64,000 nt of DNA from Elephas maximus indicus (lineage: Eukaryota; Chordata; Mammalia; Proboscidea; Elephantidae), in the NCBI RefSeq assembly GCF_024166365.1, contig NC_064830.1, positions 86,732,721 to 86,796,720 of the forward strand, read 5' to 3'. Under the pieces are notes generated by a model. That model ran no database searches. It was not told the DNA's origin and was given only the letters and a program-made list of their open reading frames with translations. Of this stretch, positions 11,451 through 25,287 are shown piece after piece. The stretch's first letter is position 1; each line of letters opens with the position of its first letter. The translations under genes were made by a program, and so were the position numbers.

Positions 11451-12297
11451 GTGGAGTAAATATTATATTAAAGGTCTATAGGCATTGCCTATTCTTTCAT
11501 TAATTCCAGAGAAAACCCTTATTTTCCTGCCTGAGTGCTCATAGAATTCTTCTTAAGAAATTTTAAAAACTCAGGATGTATCTAAGTTTAGGTATATATC
11601 AGAGTCCAGTCAGGAAACAGAATGCACAAAAATTATTTGAACAAAGAATTAATAGAAATAATTTTAACGAGGCATAAATTTAAAAGCTAGGTAAGTGAAC
11701 TCTAAGGTGTCAAGAAGGAAGCTACTCAAGGCAGGAGCTACCACCACTACTGAAGGAAGGAACTAACGCCATGAGGGCTGGATCAACAAAAGGAAGAGAC
11801 TGGAATTGTTAAAATTTAGGAGGTTGGGGAGGAGTCCAGTGGGCCTGAGGAGGGGGGCACAGGCTAGTGCTGGTGCTGGAGTCTCTGAGTGGGGCAACGA
11901 GGCTGGCTCTACAATTATTGGAAAAACTGCAGACCAGATTCAGCTGCTGCCAAGTGAGAGAATTGCCTCCATGGAGAATTCCACCTCCAGCCTTACAGTC
12001 TCCTCTAGCTCCCCCTGTGGGTAAAGATTGATAGGAAGTAGTCAAGCAGAAACGTGATTTAGAGTACCAGTGCTGGTATCACAAAACCAATTATAAAGGG
12101 TGAGTTTGATGTTAAGAGACAGTACCTTAATAAATGGCACAATGTGGGGCATTTTTAAATCAATTCTCCCTTAAACGTGGTTAGCTGTTCAAGTCTTTTA
12201 CACTCTGGTCTTTCTTCAGTTTAGAAATTTTCTTCTATTATAACTTTGCTTATTGTTTCATTTCTAGTTGTTCTTGTTTCTTTTTCTGGATGACCAC
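11451..12297. other. No gene seen; possible unassigned old repeat
   Basis: The stretch 'agagtccagtcaggaaacag' at about 11,600 looks like a mammalian interspersed repeat start, but I cannot name it. Frames at 11,806-12,045 open on both strands and are not credible. Confidence 0.4.
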
Positions 12298-12802
12298 TGT
12301 CATGCTTGAATTATGTCCCCCCAAAAACATGTGTATTAATTTGGTTAGGCCATGGTTCCCAGTATTCTGTGGTTGTCCTCCATTTTGTGATTATAATTTC
12401 ATGTCAAAGAGGATTAGGATGGGATTGTAACACCCTTATCAGGCCACATCCCTGATCCAATAGATCCCCTGGGGTGTGGCCTGCACCACCTTTTATCTCT
12501 CAAGAGATAAAAGAAAAAAGGAGTAAGCAGACAGCTGAGGACCTCATACCACCAAGAAGGCAGCGCCGGGAGCAGAGCATGTCATTTGGACTCGGGGTTC
12601 CTGTGCAGAGAAGCTCCTAGTCTGGGGGGAGATTGAGGACGAGGACCTGCCTCCAGAGCCGACAGAGAGAGAAAACCTTCCCCTGGAGGCAATGCCCTGA
12701 ATTTGGACTTTTAGCCTACTTTACTGTGAGGAAATAAATTTGTCTTTGTTAAAGCCATCCACTTGTGGTATTTCTGTTATAGCAGCACTAGATAACTAAG
12801 AC
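12298..12802 (+). mobile_element. ERVL-MaLR solo LTR with target duplication
   Basis: A complete LTR starting TGTCATGC and ending in a CTAAGAC block, flanked by GACCAC at 12,292-12,297 and 12,803-12,808. Inside are the MaLR hallmarks: 'gaattatgtccccccaaaa' near the start, a central purine-rich part, and the 3' segment 'gtgaggaaataaatttgtc' with AATAAA near 12,734. About 505 bp, no internal region. Other copies of this family lie at 23,860, 27,700 and 39,065. Confidence 0.88.
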
Positions 12803-13580
12803 GACCACTCTATTCTGTATATACCACCTTCCTCCTTAATTTTTACCTCTCTTTATCTTTTTTCTTTGTCCTGTTTATACTCTCCCAGCTTTTTCCTCCA
12901 CATTTACTAAAGAGTTTATAGATTAACTTCAGTTGCTCCATCGACTCCCATGGGTTTTTTTCCATTCTGTGCTATAATTTTTAGCTTATTAGCGTCATTT
13001 TCTTATTCCTATCAGATCACCTTGCATCTCTACCCTGATTTCAGAGAGAACATATGGTAGTTTATTTCTTCAAAGGATCACACAAGTACCTCCAAAAATT
13101 TACATGATTTCTTGTGGACACCCTCTTTCAGAGCTGTGTACTTATAACATAGTAGAGTAATATTTTATTTCCATGCTGTATATTTACAAATTTATTTCTT
13201 AATTGTTCAGGAATAAATAAAATTCTAGATGTCTTAGGGTAATGGGGTGAAATTTATTAGGTCACAGCACAGAAAAGCTCAGGAAATAGTTTTTGCTTCA
13301 GGAACAGTGGTTCCAGGGTGTTAAAATGTCCTTAGTATTAAGTCTGTGTCCATACCTCAGCTTTTCTTTCTTCTGTATTGCCTACATTATCAGGCTGAAA
13401 TTTCTAACGTGGTGGCAGGATGTCAATAAGTATATTTCAACTTGCATCCTGCTATGCTCAATTACAATGGCAAGAGAGTTACTACTTCACCAGATTTCCA
13501 TCAGAAGTTTCCCAAATTAATATGATTTATCTCAATTGTAATAAATTAGATTACAAGTTCTTAGCCAGAGGAATAAGGCA
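12803..13580. other. No gene seen
   Basis: T-rich and mixed sequence. A 75-codon frame at 13,293-13,520 has no recognised domain. Confidence 0.5.
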
Positions 13581-14890
13581 AGAAAAATAAATAAAGGTAT
13601 CTAAATTGGAAAGGAAGAGTTAAAACTATCTTTACTCATAGATGACACGATCCTATATATTGAAAACCCCAAAGAATCTACTAAAAACCTTCTATAACTG
13701 GTAAAGAAATTCAGCAAAGTTGAAGGATACAAGGTAAACACACAAAAATCAGTTGGGTTTCTATACAACAGCATTAAGAAATCTGAAGAGGAAATTAAGA
13801 AGACAACTCTATTTGCAATAGCATCTAAGAGAATAAAATACCTAGGAATAAATTTACACAAGAGTGGGAAAGATTTATACAATTAAAATTATAAACACTG
13901 CTGAAAGAGACTAAAGGAGGCATAAAAAATGGAAAGATGTTCTTCACACATGGATTGAAAGGCTTAATGTAGTCAACTTGTCAATATCACCGAAAATGAT
14001 CTACAGATACTATACAATCCAAATTAAAATTCCAACAGGATTCTTTACAGAAATGGAAAAACTAATCCCCAATTTTATATAGAAAGACAAGATTCCCCAA
14101 ATAGCCAAAGCAATTTTGAAGAAGAACGAATGAGGAGACTTCACACTTTCTGATTTCAAAATGTATTACATAGCCACAGTAATCAAAACAGCCTGGTATT
14201 GATTTAATGATACACACATAGACCAATGGAATAGAACTGAAAACCCAGAAATAAATCTGTGGTCAGATGATTTTCAACGAGAGAGCCAAGTACATTCAAT
14301 GGAGAAGGAACGGTCACTTCAACAAATGGTGCTGTCAAAACCGAATTTCCACATGCAGAGAAATGAAGCAAGATCCATACCTTACACCATATACAGAAAT
14401 TAATTAAAAATGGATCAGGGACCTAAATGTTAAATCTAAAACCATAAAATTCTTGGAAGAAAATATAGGATCAAAGCTTAAGGGCTTTTTTTTTTTTCAA
14501 TGAGAGATTATCAAACTCAGCAATGAATGCATGAACAACAGAAAGCAAAATAGATACCTGGGACCTCATAAAAGTTAATTATTTATGTTCACCAAAAGAC
14601 TTTATCAAAAGAGTAAAGAGACAGCCTACAGACTGGGGAAAAAATATTTGGGAACACTATAACCACTAAGGATCTAATATCTAAAATATACAGAAAACTT
14701 CTACAGCTTAAAACTTCTACAACTTAACAAAAATAACCCAATCAAAAACTGGACAAAGGACATGAACATGTACTTCACCAAAGAAGATATCCAAATAGCC
14801 AACAGACAGATGAAAAGATGCTCAATGTCTTCAGACATCAGAGAAATGCAAATCAAAACCACAATAAGATACCATTTCAGTCCCACTAGG

Positions 14891-15954
14891 ACCCTTTCAC
14901 CATACTTATTCAATCTGTATTTGGAGCAAATAATTAGAGAAGCTAGACTATATGAAGAACATGGCATCAAGATTGGAGGAAGACTCATTAACAACCTGTG
15001 CTATGCAGATGACACAACCTTGCTTGCTGAAAGTGAAGAGGACTTGAAGCACTTACGATAAAGATCAAAGACTATAGCCTTCAGTATGGATTACATCTTA
15101 ACATAAAGAAAACAAAAATTCTCACACCTGGACCAAGAGGCAACATCGTGATAAATGGAGGAAAGATTGAAGTTACTAAGGCTTTCATTTTACTTGTATC
15201 CACAATCAACGTCCATGGAAGAAGCAGTCAAGAAATCAAACAACACATTGAATTGGGCAAATCTGCTGCAAACCAAAAAACCAAACCCATTGCCATCAAG
15301 TCGATTCTGACTCATAGTGACTTCACAAAACAGAGTAGAACTGCCCCATAGGGTTTCCAAAGAGCGGATTCAAACTACCGAACTTATTGGTTAGCAGCTA
15401 TAGTGCGTAACCACTGCACCACCAGGGCTCTATCTGCTGCAAAAGACCTCTTTGAAGTGTTAAAAAGCAAACACATCACTTTAAGGACTAAGGTGCGTCT
15501 GACCCAAGCCATGGTGCTTTCAATTTTCCCATGTGCATGCAAAAGCTGGACAATGAATAAGGAAGATGGAAGAAGAATTAATACCTTTGAATTACGGTAT
15601 CGATGAAGAATATTGAATATATGATGGACTGCCAGAAGAATGAACAAATCTGTCTTGAAAGAAGTATAGCCAGAATGATCCTTAGAAGCAAAGATGGCAA
15701 GACTTCGTCTCACATACTTTGGACATGTTATCAGGAGGGACCAGTCCCTGGAGAAGAACATCATGCTTGGTAAAGTAGAGAATCAGGAAAAAACAGGAAG
15801 ACCCTCAACAGATGGATTGACACAGTGGCTGCAACAGTGGGCTCAAGCATAACAACAATTGTGAGGATGGCACAGGACCAGGCAGTGTTTCGTTCTGTTG
15901 TACATAGGGTCACTATGAGTCAGAACGGACTCGCAGGCACCTAACAACAACAAC
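14891..15954 (+). mobile_element. RTE LINE, 5'-truncated, inserted in L1
   Basis: A 3' piece of an RTE-clade LINE (BovB relatives). The translated part 14,762-15,061 includes an RT active-site motif CYADDTT followed by LLAESEEDL. The C-terminal part with SWTMNKEDGRR occurs after the SINE (15,403-15,606). The element ends in an AACAACAACA repeat tail. AGG lies at both junctions (14,888-14,890 and 15,955-15,957), consistent with a very short duplication. Stops and frameshifts make it inactive. A minus-strand AfroSINE sits inside it. Confidence 0.9.
15273..15431 (-). mobile_element. AfroSINE inside the RTE, perfect 12-bp duplication
   Basis: Full minus-strand copy. ATCTGCTGCAAA occurs at 15,261-15,272 and again at 15,432-15,443, a perfect 12-bp target-site duplication. 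This makes it the youngest layer of the nest. Confidence 0.96.
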
Positions 15955-15966
15955 AGGATGGCTAAG

Positions 15967-15987
15967 ATTAAAAAAAAAAAAAAAAAA
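15967..15987. repeat. A-run
   Basis: A homopolymer of about 18 A in resumed L1 sequence, downstream of the RTE 3' tail. Probably expanded from an A-rich L1 stretch. Confidence 0.8.
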
Positions 15988-16285
15988 AGGAAAATAATAA
16001 GGTTGGAGGGGGTGGGGAGAAATTGGAACCAATATCCATTGATGATGGGAATGCAAAATGGTACAGCTGTTTTGGAAAACGACCTGGCAGTTCCTCAAAA
16101 AACTAGAGGTAGAGCTGCTTATGTCCCAACAATTCCATATATACCCTAGTAATCCAATAAAAGTGACATAAACAGACATATGCACATCTGTGTTCACTGC
16201 AGCATTATTCACAATAGCAAAAGCAGTAAAGACTGTCACCCTTGAGTATTGTGTTTATATGTGTATATGTACAGAGAAAGAGAGC

Positions 16286-16470
16286 GAGAGAGCCCTGGTG
16301 GTGCAATGGTTAAAGTGATGGACGGCTAACCAAAAGGTTAGCAGTTCAAAATCACCAGTAGCTCTGCAGAAGCAAGATGTGGCAGTGTGCTTCCACGGAG
16401 ATTGACAGCCTTGGAAACCCTCTGGCATCGCTATGAATTGGAATTGACTTGACGGTAGTGGGTTTGGTTT
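16286..16470 (+). mobile_element. AfroSINE
   Basis: Head 'gagccctggtggtgcaatgg', B-box side 'gttagcagttcaaaatcacc', central optional segment 'gcagaagcaagatgtggcag', short tail 'ggaattgacttgacggtagt'. The 'cagttctactctg' block is missing. Confidence 0.92.
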
Positions 16471-16483
16471 ATATACGTGTGCC

Positions 16484-16486
<3 letters not shown>

Positions 16487-16522
<36 letters not shown>
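16487..16522. repeat. (TG)n microsatellite
   Basis: About 17 TG units directly after the SINE tail. Confidence 0.95.
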
Positions 16523-16524
<2 letters not shown>

Positions 16525-16529
16525 CAAAA

Positions 16530-17355
16530 GGTCAACAGCTATTTTAAAGCACAGATGAGAAGGTTTGGGGTCAGGGAGATCAAGTAAATGGAAGTGAAAC
16601 AAGGAGAACAGAAAGAAGGAGAGTGTTGACACGATATGAAGAATATAACAAATGTCACTGATTATTATGTTTAGAAAATGTGAAATGAAGGTGGATTTTG
16701 CTATGTATTTTTTTTTTTACCAAAAGAAAGGAAAAAAAAAAAAGATTACAAGCTCATTTCTGAACCAATCACATTGGCCAGAAGTATTTCATGTTGTATT
16801 CCCAGAGTGAAGTAGCATGCCTATTCCTGGAGCCAAGGATGGCTGAGAGTGAAGTAAGGCTAATTCTCTTTAAAAATTATGTGCCATGTTGGTTTCTGGG
16901 TACTCAAACCTTGGATAAAGGGAGATACGTATGGATTCAGCATTTACCATCAGCCTGGCTGGTGAGAGTACCTTCTCTGTAATTTAAACCTGAAAGGCCA
17001 CTATTGTTTGTAACACCCCATAGATATCCAGGAATCTAGTGCATTGCAGTTAGACTAAGGTTGTACCTTCTTTTACTTTCACTTTTGGGCTCTCTAAAAT
17101 GCATAAATGCATCTAAAGCACAGGTTTGCTCTTCTTAGATCAGTGTGCTTCCTTCATTGCCGCTTTCACAGTTTCCCAGTTTGGCCAGAGGGTAGGATTC
17201 ATTCCTTAGGTTCTCAAACTTTTGCCACTGAAGATTCCCCATACACAAAAAGCCTGAACTCATACACTCAAGCAGTATGAAAGCATATCCTGAAGTCGTT
17301 CACCACGTGGAGAAATTTCTTTTATACTAAAAATCCATGTGAAATTTTTGTTTTT
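16530..17355. other. No gene seen
   Basis: Mostly unique-looking DNA. The segment from 17,205 ('ggttctcaaacttttgccac') loosely resembles the start of a MER1-type hAT element but lacks a matching far end. Confidence 0.45.
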
Positions 17356-17365
17356 TACTCAATAA

Positions 17366-17403
17366 CATCGACTCAACAGCAACGGGTTTTTTTTTTTTTT
17401 TTT
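17366..17403 (+). repeat. AfroSINE tail fragment
   Basis: Only the last ~25 nt of the SINE tail ('catcgactcaacagcaacgg') plus a T-run are present. This is a severely 5'-truncated copy next to a full one, and both neighbours share an ACT(C/A)AATAA target-like word. Confidence 0.75.
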
Positions 17404-17417
17404 TTACTAAATAACAG

Positions 17418-17580
17418 GAAACCTGGTGGCGTAGGGGTTAAGAGCTACGGGTGCTATCCAAAAGGTCAACAGTTCGAATTCACCAGGTGCTCCCTGGAAA
17501 CCCTACGGGGTGGTTCTACTCTGTCCTACAGGGTCTCTATGGGTTGGAATCGACTTGACAGCCAAGGGTTTGGTTTTTTG
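17418..17580 (+). mobile_element. AfroSINE, full length and well preserved
   Basis: Clear A-box (TGGCGTAGGGG-like) and B-box (AGTTCGAATTCACC-like) regions, body 'ggttctactctgtcctacag', tail 'ggaatcgacttgacagcc' with GGTTTGGTTTTTTGG end. ACTAAATAA (before) and ACTCAATAA (after) form an imperfect duplication. Confidence 0.95.
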
Positions 17581-17585
17581 GTCTA

Positions 17586-18405
17586 CTCAATAATATGTCA
17601 CTTTTGTTTTAAAATAAAATTATTTTAATATTATTAATTGGAAAAAAGAAGAACCAAAAGAAAGCTAGTTTTCTATCTATTGTTAGGGGATGGTATGCCA
17701 TCAGATTTATTCTATTAATTTTGGAATAATAAAAAAAAATTGGAATAATAGAGCTGGTTTAAAGAGAGATAACTCCACCTATCAGGATCAATACGCAGGC
17801 AGTTTCTTCACTGTGCTGTTGTTGCAAAAATTTCAGAATCCAGGCCATATAAATATGTGGATACAAATTTGAAAACAAAAGGTTTCTTCACAGATTCCCA
17901 GTATAATTGGCCATTCAAGAAGTTTTACCGTATTTATTTTAAAGCTTCCTACCTCCTCTTCCACTGTCTCATGCTGCTAATATTACAAATTATATAATTT
18001 GAGGAGCAAAATCTAACTTTACTAAAATTTTTTTTAGGAGGCAACCATGCCCCAGGCTAGTCCTGCCTCCTGCCATTCTGGAGCCTCAGCACAGTGATTG
18101 TATGCTCCATCAACTCTTCCTCCATCAACCCAAGTGGAATGTTTTTTTCTTCTCCTAGGCCTTCAATGCTGAAGTAAATATATTCATTACTGGGATTTGG
18201 AAAAGGGAGGGCTATGACTGGCTGGTTTTGAAGACAGTTCTAAACAAACAGAGGGTGAGTGGCTACCTGTGCTTTTTCCTTTTTTATTTAAGCTCGAAGG
18301 TCCGTCTTTATGCAGAGGTAGAGGGTGAATCAAAGTATATTGTCCATTCTTCTTTGGGAAAGATTGCCCTGTCAAGTGCAACTCAATCCATGGCCACCAA
18401 CCACA
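17586..18405. other. No gene seen
   Basis: AT-rich at first, then mixed. Short frames only; no recognised repeat. Confidence 0.5.
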
Positions 18406-18407
18406 TG

Positions 18408-18487
18408 ATATAACATTGAGATTAAGAACACAGATATTGGAACCAGACAGACTTGGATATGAATGCTGGCTTTGTTACTCTCTATGT
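18408..18487 (+). repeat. MIR fragment
   Basis: 'gagattaagaacacagatat' and 'ggaaccagacagacttggat' match the 5' MIR order. It is cut off by a SINE tail at 18,488. Confidence 0.65.
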
Positions 18488-18822
18488 AAAAAACCAAACC
18501 AGTTGCCATTGAGTCGATGTAGGAATACAGTAGCAGCAAGCATACAGTAGTAACAAGCATACCTAGCATCCATATCTTGGTTTCTAATATCATTCTTCAA
18601 AGGAACCAGGGCTCCTTGAGTGGTTGGTTACCTGAGGTTGGGGGTTCATGTGGAATGTGTATCAGAGTAGACCTGTGCTCCATAGAGTTTTCAATAGCTG
18701 ATTTTTTGGAAGTAGATCACCAGGCCTTTCCTCCAAGGTGCCTCTGGGTATACTTGGACCACCAACCTTTTGGTTGGCAGCCAAGTACTTAACCATTGCA
18801 CCACACATGGGTGCCCTCCAAT
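18488..18822 (-). mobile_element. Broken AfroSINE copies (minus strand)
   Basis: A tail fragment at 18,488-18,517 ('accaaaccagttgccattga') is followed by an imperfect 17-bp tandem (TACAGTAG(C/T)A(G/A)CAAGCA). A longer SINE complement at about 18,640-18,822 carries the central segment and the head complement 'ttaaccattgcaccac'. The two pieces may be one rearranged copy or two insertions. Confidence 0.7.
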
Positions 18823-18849
18823 TTTGTAACGCAAGGATAACACTTGATT

Positions 18850-22490
<3,641 letters not shown>

Positions 22491-22621
22491 AAAATATGAA
22501 CTATTTTATATCATATTATTATATTATAAATATAATACAAACTCATGTTTAACTTAATGTAGATGCCAACCAATGTAGACACAGACAGTTATACATAGAA
22601 ATATTTATAGACACGTGTATA

Positions 22622-22762
22622 TACAGGGGAGAAAGATGTGGCGGTCTGCTTCCTTAAAGATTACAGCCTTGGAAACCCTATAGGGCAGTTCTACCCTGTC
22701 CTATAGGGTCGCTATGAGTGGAATCAACTCAGTGGTGAAGAGTTTTTTGTTTTTTTGTAATG
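22622..22762 (+). mobile_element. AfroSINE, 5'-truncated
   Basis: Starts in the central segment ('gaaagatgtggcggtctgct') and runs through 'gggcagttctaccctgtcct' to a T-rich tail. It lacks the tRNA-like head. Confidence 0.9.
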
Positions 22763-22779
22763 TGTATATACACATACAT

Positions 22780-22948
22780 GGGAAACCCTGGTAGCGTAGT
22801 GGTTAAGTGCCACGGCTGCTAACTAAAAGGTTGGCAGTTTGAATCCACCACACACTCCTTGGAAACTCTATGGGGCAGTTCTACTCTGTCCTATAGGGTG
22901 GCTATGAGTCAGAATCAACTCGATGGCAGTGGGTTTTTTTTTTTTTTA
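22780..22948 (+). mobile_element. AfroSINE, full length
   Basis: Head 'gaaaccctggtagcgtagtg', B-box side 'ggttggcagtttgaatccac', body and tail intact, ending in a T-run. Its 22,868-22,921 part is one arm of an inverted repeat with the next SINE piece. Confidence 0.94.
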
Positions 22949-22969
22949 ATATACATACATACTATGGGG

Positions 22970-23098
22970 GAAAAAAAACCCAAATCCGTTGCTTGGAGTT
23001 GATTCTGACTCATAGCCACCCTATAGGACAGGGTAGAACTGCCCCATAGGGTAGCTATGAGTTGGAATTGACTGGACAGCAGTAAATTTGGTTTTTGG
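22970..23098. mobile_element. Fused inverted AfroSINE tails
   Basis: The left part (22,970-23,049) is a minus-strand SINE tail and body. At about 23,049 it switches to a plus-strand tail ('ggtagctatgagttggaatt' to 'ggtttttgg'). No head is present on either side, so it looks like two tail halves joined in opposite directions. Confidence 0.85.
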
Positions 23099-23159
23099 AT
23101 TGTAATCTTTACAGAAGTTGATTTTTAAAATAAATAACATTTCCCTTAAAAATGAAATT

Positions 23160-23420
23160 TACCATCCTTTCCATTTTTTTTTTAGAACCATTTGAATTTT
23201 CTCTATTGTAAACTATTCACACTCCTTGCCCATTTTTTGCTATGGGAATGTAGAGGTTTTTCTTCTTATTTATATATAGGAGCTCTTGACATATTTAGAA
23301 ACTTTTTTGCATTGTGTACTGTATGTTTGGTGTTGGTTAATAGGTTTGTCATTAAACTTTTGATTTAATATGGTGATTTTTAAACCACTTTTTAGGCCAT
23401 GTAATGCTTCTGATTCAAAA
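23160..23420 (-). repeat. Old L1M fragment
   Basis: The complement carries L1 ORF2 wording of the kind 'cccattttttgctatggg', 'tttatatataggagctcttga', followed by 'ttgcattgtgtactgta'. Short and decayed. Confidence 0.6.
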
Positions 23421-23454
23421 TAGTCAATGATTCTTCCAAATTTGAAAAGCAGTG

Positions 23455-23580
23455 TATCATAACAGTAACAAGCATAAGCTTTGGCATCAGAAAGCTTAGT
23501 GCCAGCACTTTCCAGTTTCTGTCTTCATGAAAGTTATTTGACTTTTTTAAAAGTCCATTTTATCACTTGTATATTAGAAA
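23455..23580 (+). repeat. Probable MIR fragment
   Basis: 'agcataagctttggcatcag' and 'ttatttgactttttt' are in MIR order, but divergence is high. Confidence 0.45.
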
Positions 23581-23619
23581 TAATATGGAGTTATTTTGAA
23601 AAAATGTAGGTTGCAACTT

Positions 23620-23775
23620 TCATATATATATAAAAACATATATTTTATATATAAATGATTGAACCATGGGAAATTGCCAATATTTGATTGCATTTGACCT
23701 ATAATGTATATACAGTATATGTACATGTATGTGTGTGGAGGGGGTGGAGGGTGTGTGTTTGTGCATGTGTGCATA
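23620..23775. repeat. AT-rich and (TG)n low-complexity tract
   Basis: TATATATA-type runs at 23,622-23,660 and mixed TATG/TGTG runs at 23,703-23,775, with a GGGGGTGGAGGGTGTG segment between. Confidence 0.8.
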
Positions 23776-23859
23776 TCACAATACTGGAAACGTTGTAAAC
23801 TCTTTTTAAATGGCAGAATTTCTTGTAAAATCTAAATACTGATGCTCCCAATTAAGGCC

Positions 23860-24379
23860 TGTCTTAGTCATCTAGTGCTGCCATAACAGAAATACCACAA
23901 GTGGATGGCTTAACAAAGAGAAATTTATTTTCTCACAGCCTAGTGGGTTATAAGTCCAAATTCAGGGCGTCGGCTCCAGGGGAAGTCTTTCTCTCTCTGT
24001 TGGCTCTGGAGGAAGGTCCTTGTCCTTCTTCTTCCCCTGGTCGAGGAGCTTCTCAGGCACAGGGACCCCGGGTCCAAAGGGCACTCTCTGCTACCGGTGC
24101 TGCTTTCTTGGTGCTATGAGGTCCCCAACTCTCTGTGCGCTTCCCTTTCCTTTCATCTCTTCAGAGATAAAAGGTGGTACAGGCCACGCCCCAGGGAAAC
24201 TCCCTTTACCTTGGATCAGGGAGGTGACCTGAGTAAGGGTAGTGTTACAATCCCACCCTAATTCTCTCAACATAAAATTACAGTCACAAAATGGAGGACA
24301 ACCACACAATACTGGGAATCATGGCCTAATCAAGTTGATATACACATTTTTGGGGGAACATCATTCAATCCATGACAAG
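23860..24379 (-). mobile_element. ERVL-MaLR solo LTR, minus strand
   Basis: Complement of the same LTR family as 12,298-12,802: starts TGTCTTAGTCATCTAG (complement of the 3' end) and ends CAATCCATGACA (complement of the 5' end). The polyadenylation-signal complement is present near 23,927 ('aaatttattttctcac'). Flanks AAGGCC and AAGACC match at five of six positions. A 120-codon plus frame at 24,242-24,604 runs from this LTR into L2 and is spurious. Confidence 0.86.
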
Positions 24380-24399
24380 ACCCCTATAATCTGGATGAA

Positions 24400-25130
24400 T
24401 TTAACTTTTAAATCAGCATTTCCCATTACTTCCCACATCCCAGCTTTTCTCCCCATATATTGCACACACTTCCATACTGCTTGTATCTTTGTGCGTGTGT
24501 CCTCACCCAGAACGCCCTTTTTTCCTTGCGTGCAGTGTCCAGTTCTGTCCATTCTTAACATCCCAGCTCAGATGCCACCTTCTCCAGAAACAACCCTGAT
24601 ATAAGTGCTCTCTCATGTGTGGCCTCATAGTATTTAATTCTTTTCCTCTGATACATCTTTTTATTGTACAGGTAGTCCCGGCTTATGATGGAGTTCCGTT
24701 CTGACGATTCTGCCCTAAGTCTGTTCTGACATAAATTGAATACCTGATTTTATTTTTTAGTTCTCATTATTATCGCATTTTATTATCAGTATCTTTATAA
24801 ATCCAGCAGTGTTTTGAACAGTAAATCATAAAATTGAATGTCTGCCAGTGAACATCTGAGAATGATAACATCACCAAATTACCACTGCAACATATTACTA
24901 ACAATAAGCTGTACAAAAATTTTAAAAAATACAGACGGTTTTAAGTGCAATTCCATGTAACTCGATTAAGTGGTAAGTTGGGGACTACCTGTAGTGAATT
25001 CTGCATATAAATTCTGCGTAAGTCTCTTCCCCTAATACACAATGATCAGTTTTCTTGATAACAGAGGCTGTATCTTACTCTCGCCTATGTATCTATTGCT
25101 TTTGAAATGCTCAGTAAATATTTCCTTAGT
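24400..25130 (+). repeat. L2 LINE 3' end split by a MITE
   Basis: L2 order on both sides of the insertion: 'cagctcagatgccaccttct' and 'ccagaaacaaccctgatata' on the left; 'aacagaggctgtatcttact' and 'gctcagtaaatatttcc', the L2 3' terminus type, on the right. Confidence 0.7.
24669..24991. mobile_element. Tigger/pogo-like MITE with TA duplication
   Basis: A 323-bp non-autonomous DNA transposon. The ends are inverted: CAGGTAGTCCC at the left and GGGACTACCTG at the right, imperfectly extending inward. TA flanks both ends (24,667-24,668 and 24,992-24,993), the duplication made by mariner/pogo transposases. It has no coding capacity. The family name is not certain; the CAG terminus and TA target fit Tigger-type elements. 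Confidence 0.88.
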
Positions 25131-25139
25131 TTAGATGCA

Positions 25140-25230
25140 GTCTGTTGCATTAAGTCAAGTTTATTCATTCAACAAATACATTTTTGAGATTTAGGGCATG
25201 TCAGACAGTGGTGAATAGGCAGACACAATT
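25140..25230 (+). repeat. Ancient repeat fragment like 8,498
   Basis: 'ttattcattcaacaaataca' then 'catgtcagacagtggtgaat' repeat the opening order of the 8,498-8,920 element. The rest may continue at 25,790-25,960 after the MLT1 insertion. Confidence 0.45.
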
Positions 25231-25287
25231 CCTCTATATACTCAAATTTTAATAAATTCTATGAAGAAAAAAAATTTAGCATGAGAG

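Larger units (their letters stand above)
13585..16235 (+). mobile_element. Old L1 LINE (ORF2 part), split by an RTE
   Basis: Plus-strand L1 ORF2 sequence runs from about 13,585 to 14,890 (RT palm/thumb region onward: the degenerate 'atagatgacacgatcctata' corresponds to the FADD/YADD site) and resumes at 15,955 to about 16,235 with 'gatggctaagattaaaa' and the tail wording 'gcagcattattcacaatagcaaaa'. Many stops. The host L1 reads continuously as 'cactagg' + 'atggctaag' once the RTE is left out. Confidence 0.88.

Noticed and set aside
16487..16522. TG run as a regulatory element
   Set aside because: Ordinary microsatellite next to a SINE tail; no supporting motif.
24242..24604. 120-codon plus frame
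   Set aside because: Runs across a MaLR LTR complement into L2 sequence, so it is a repeat artefact.
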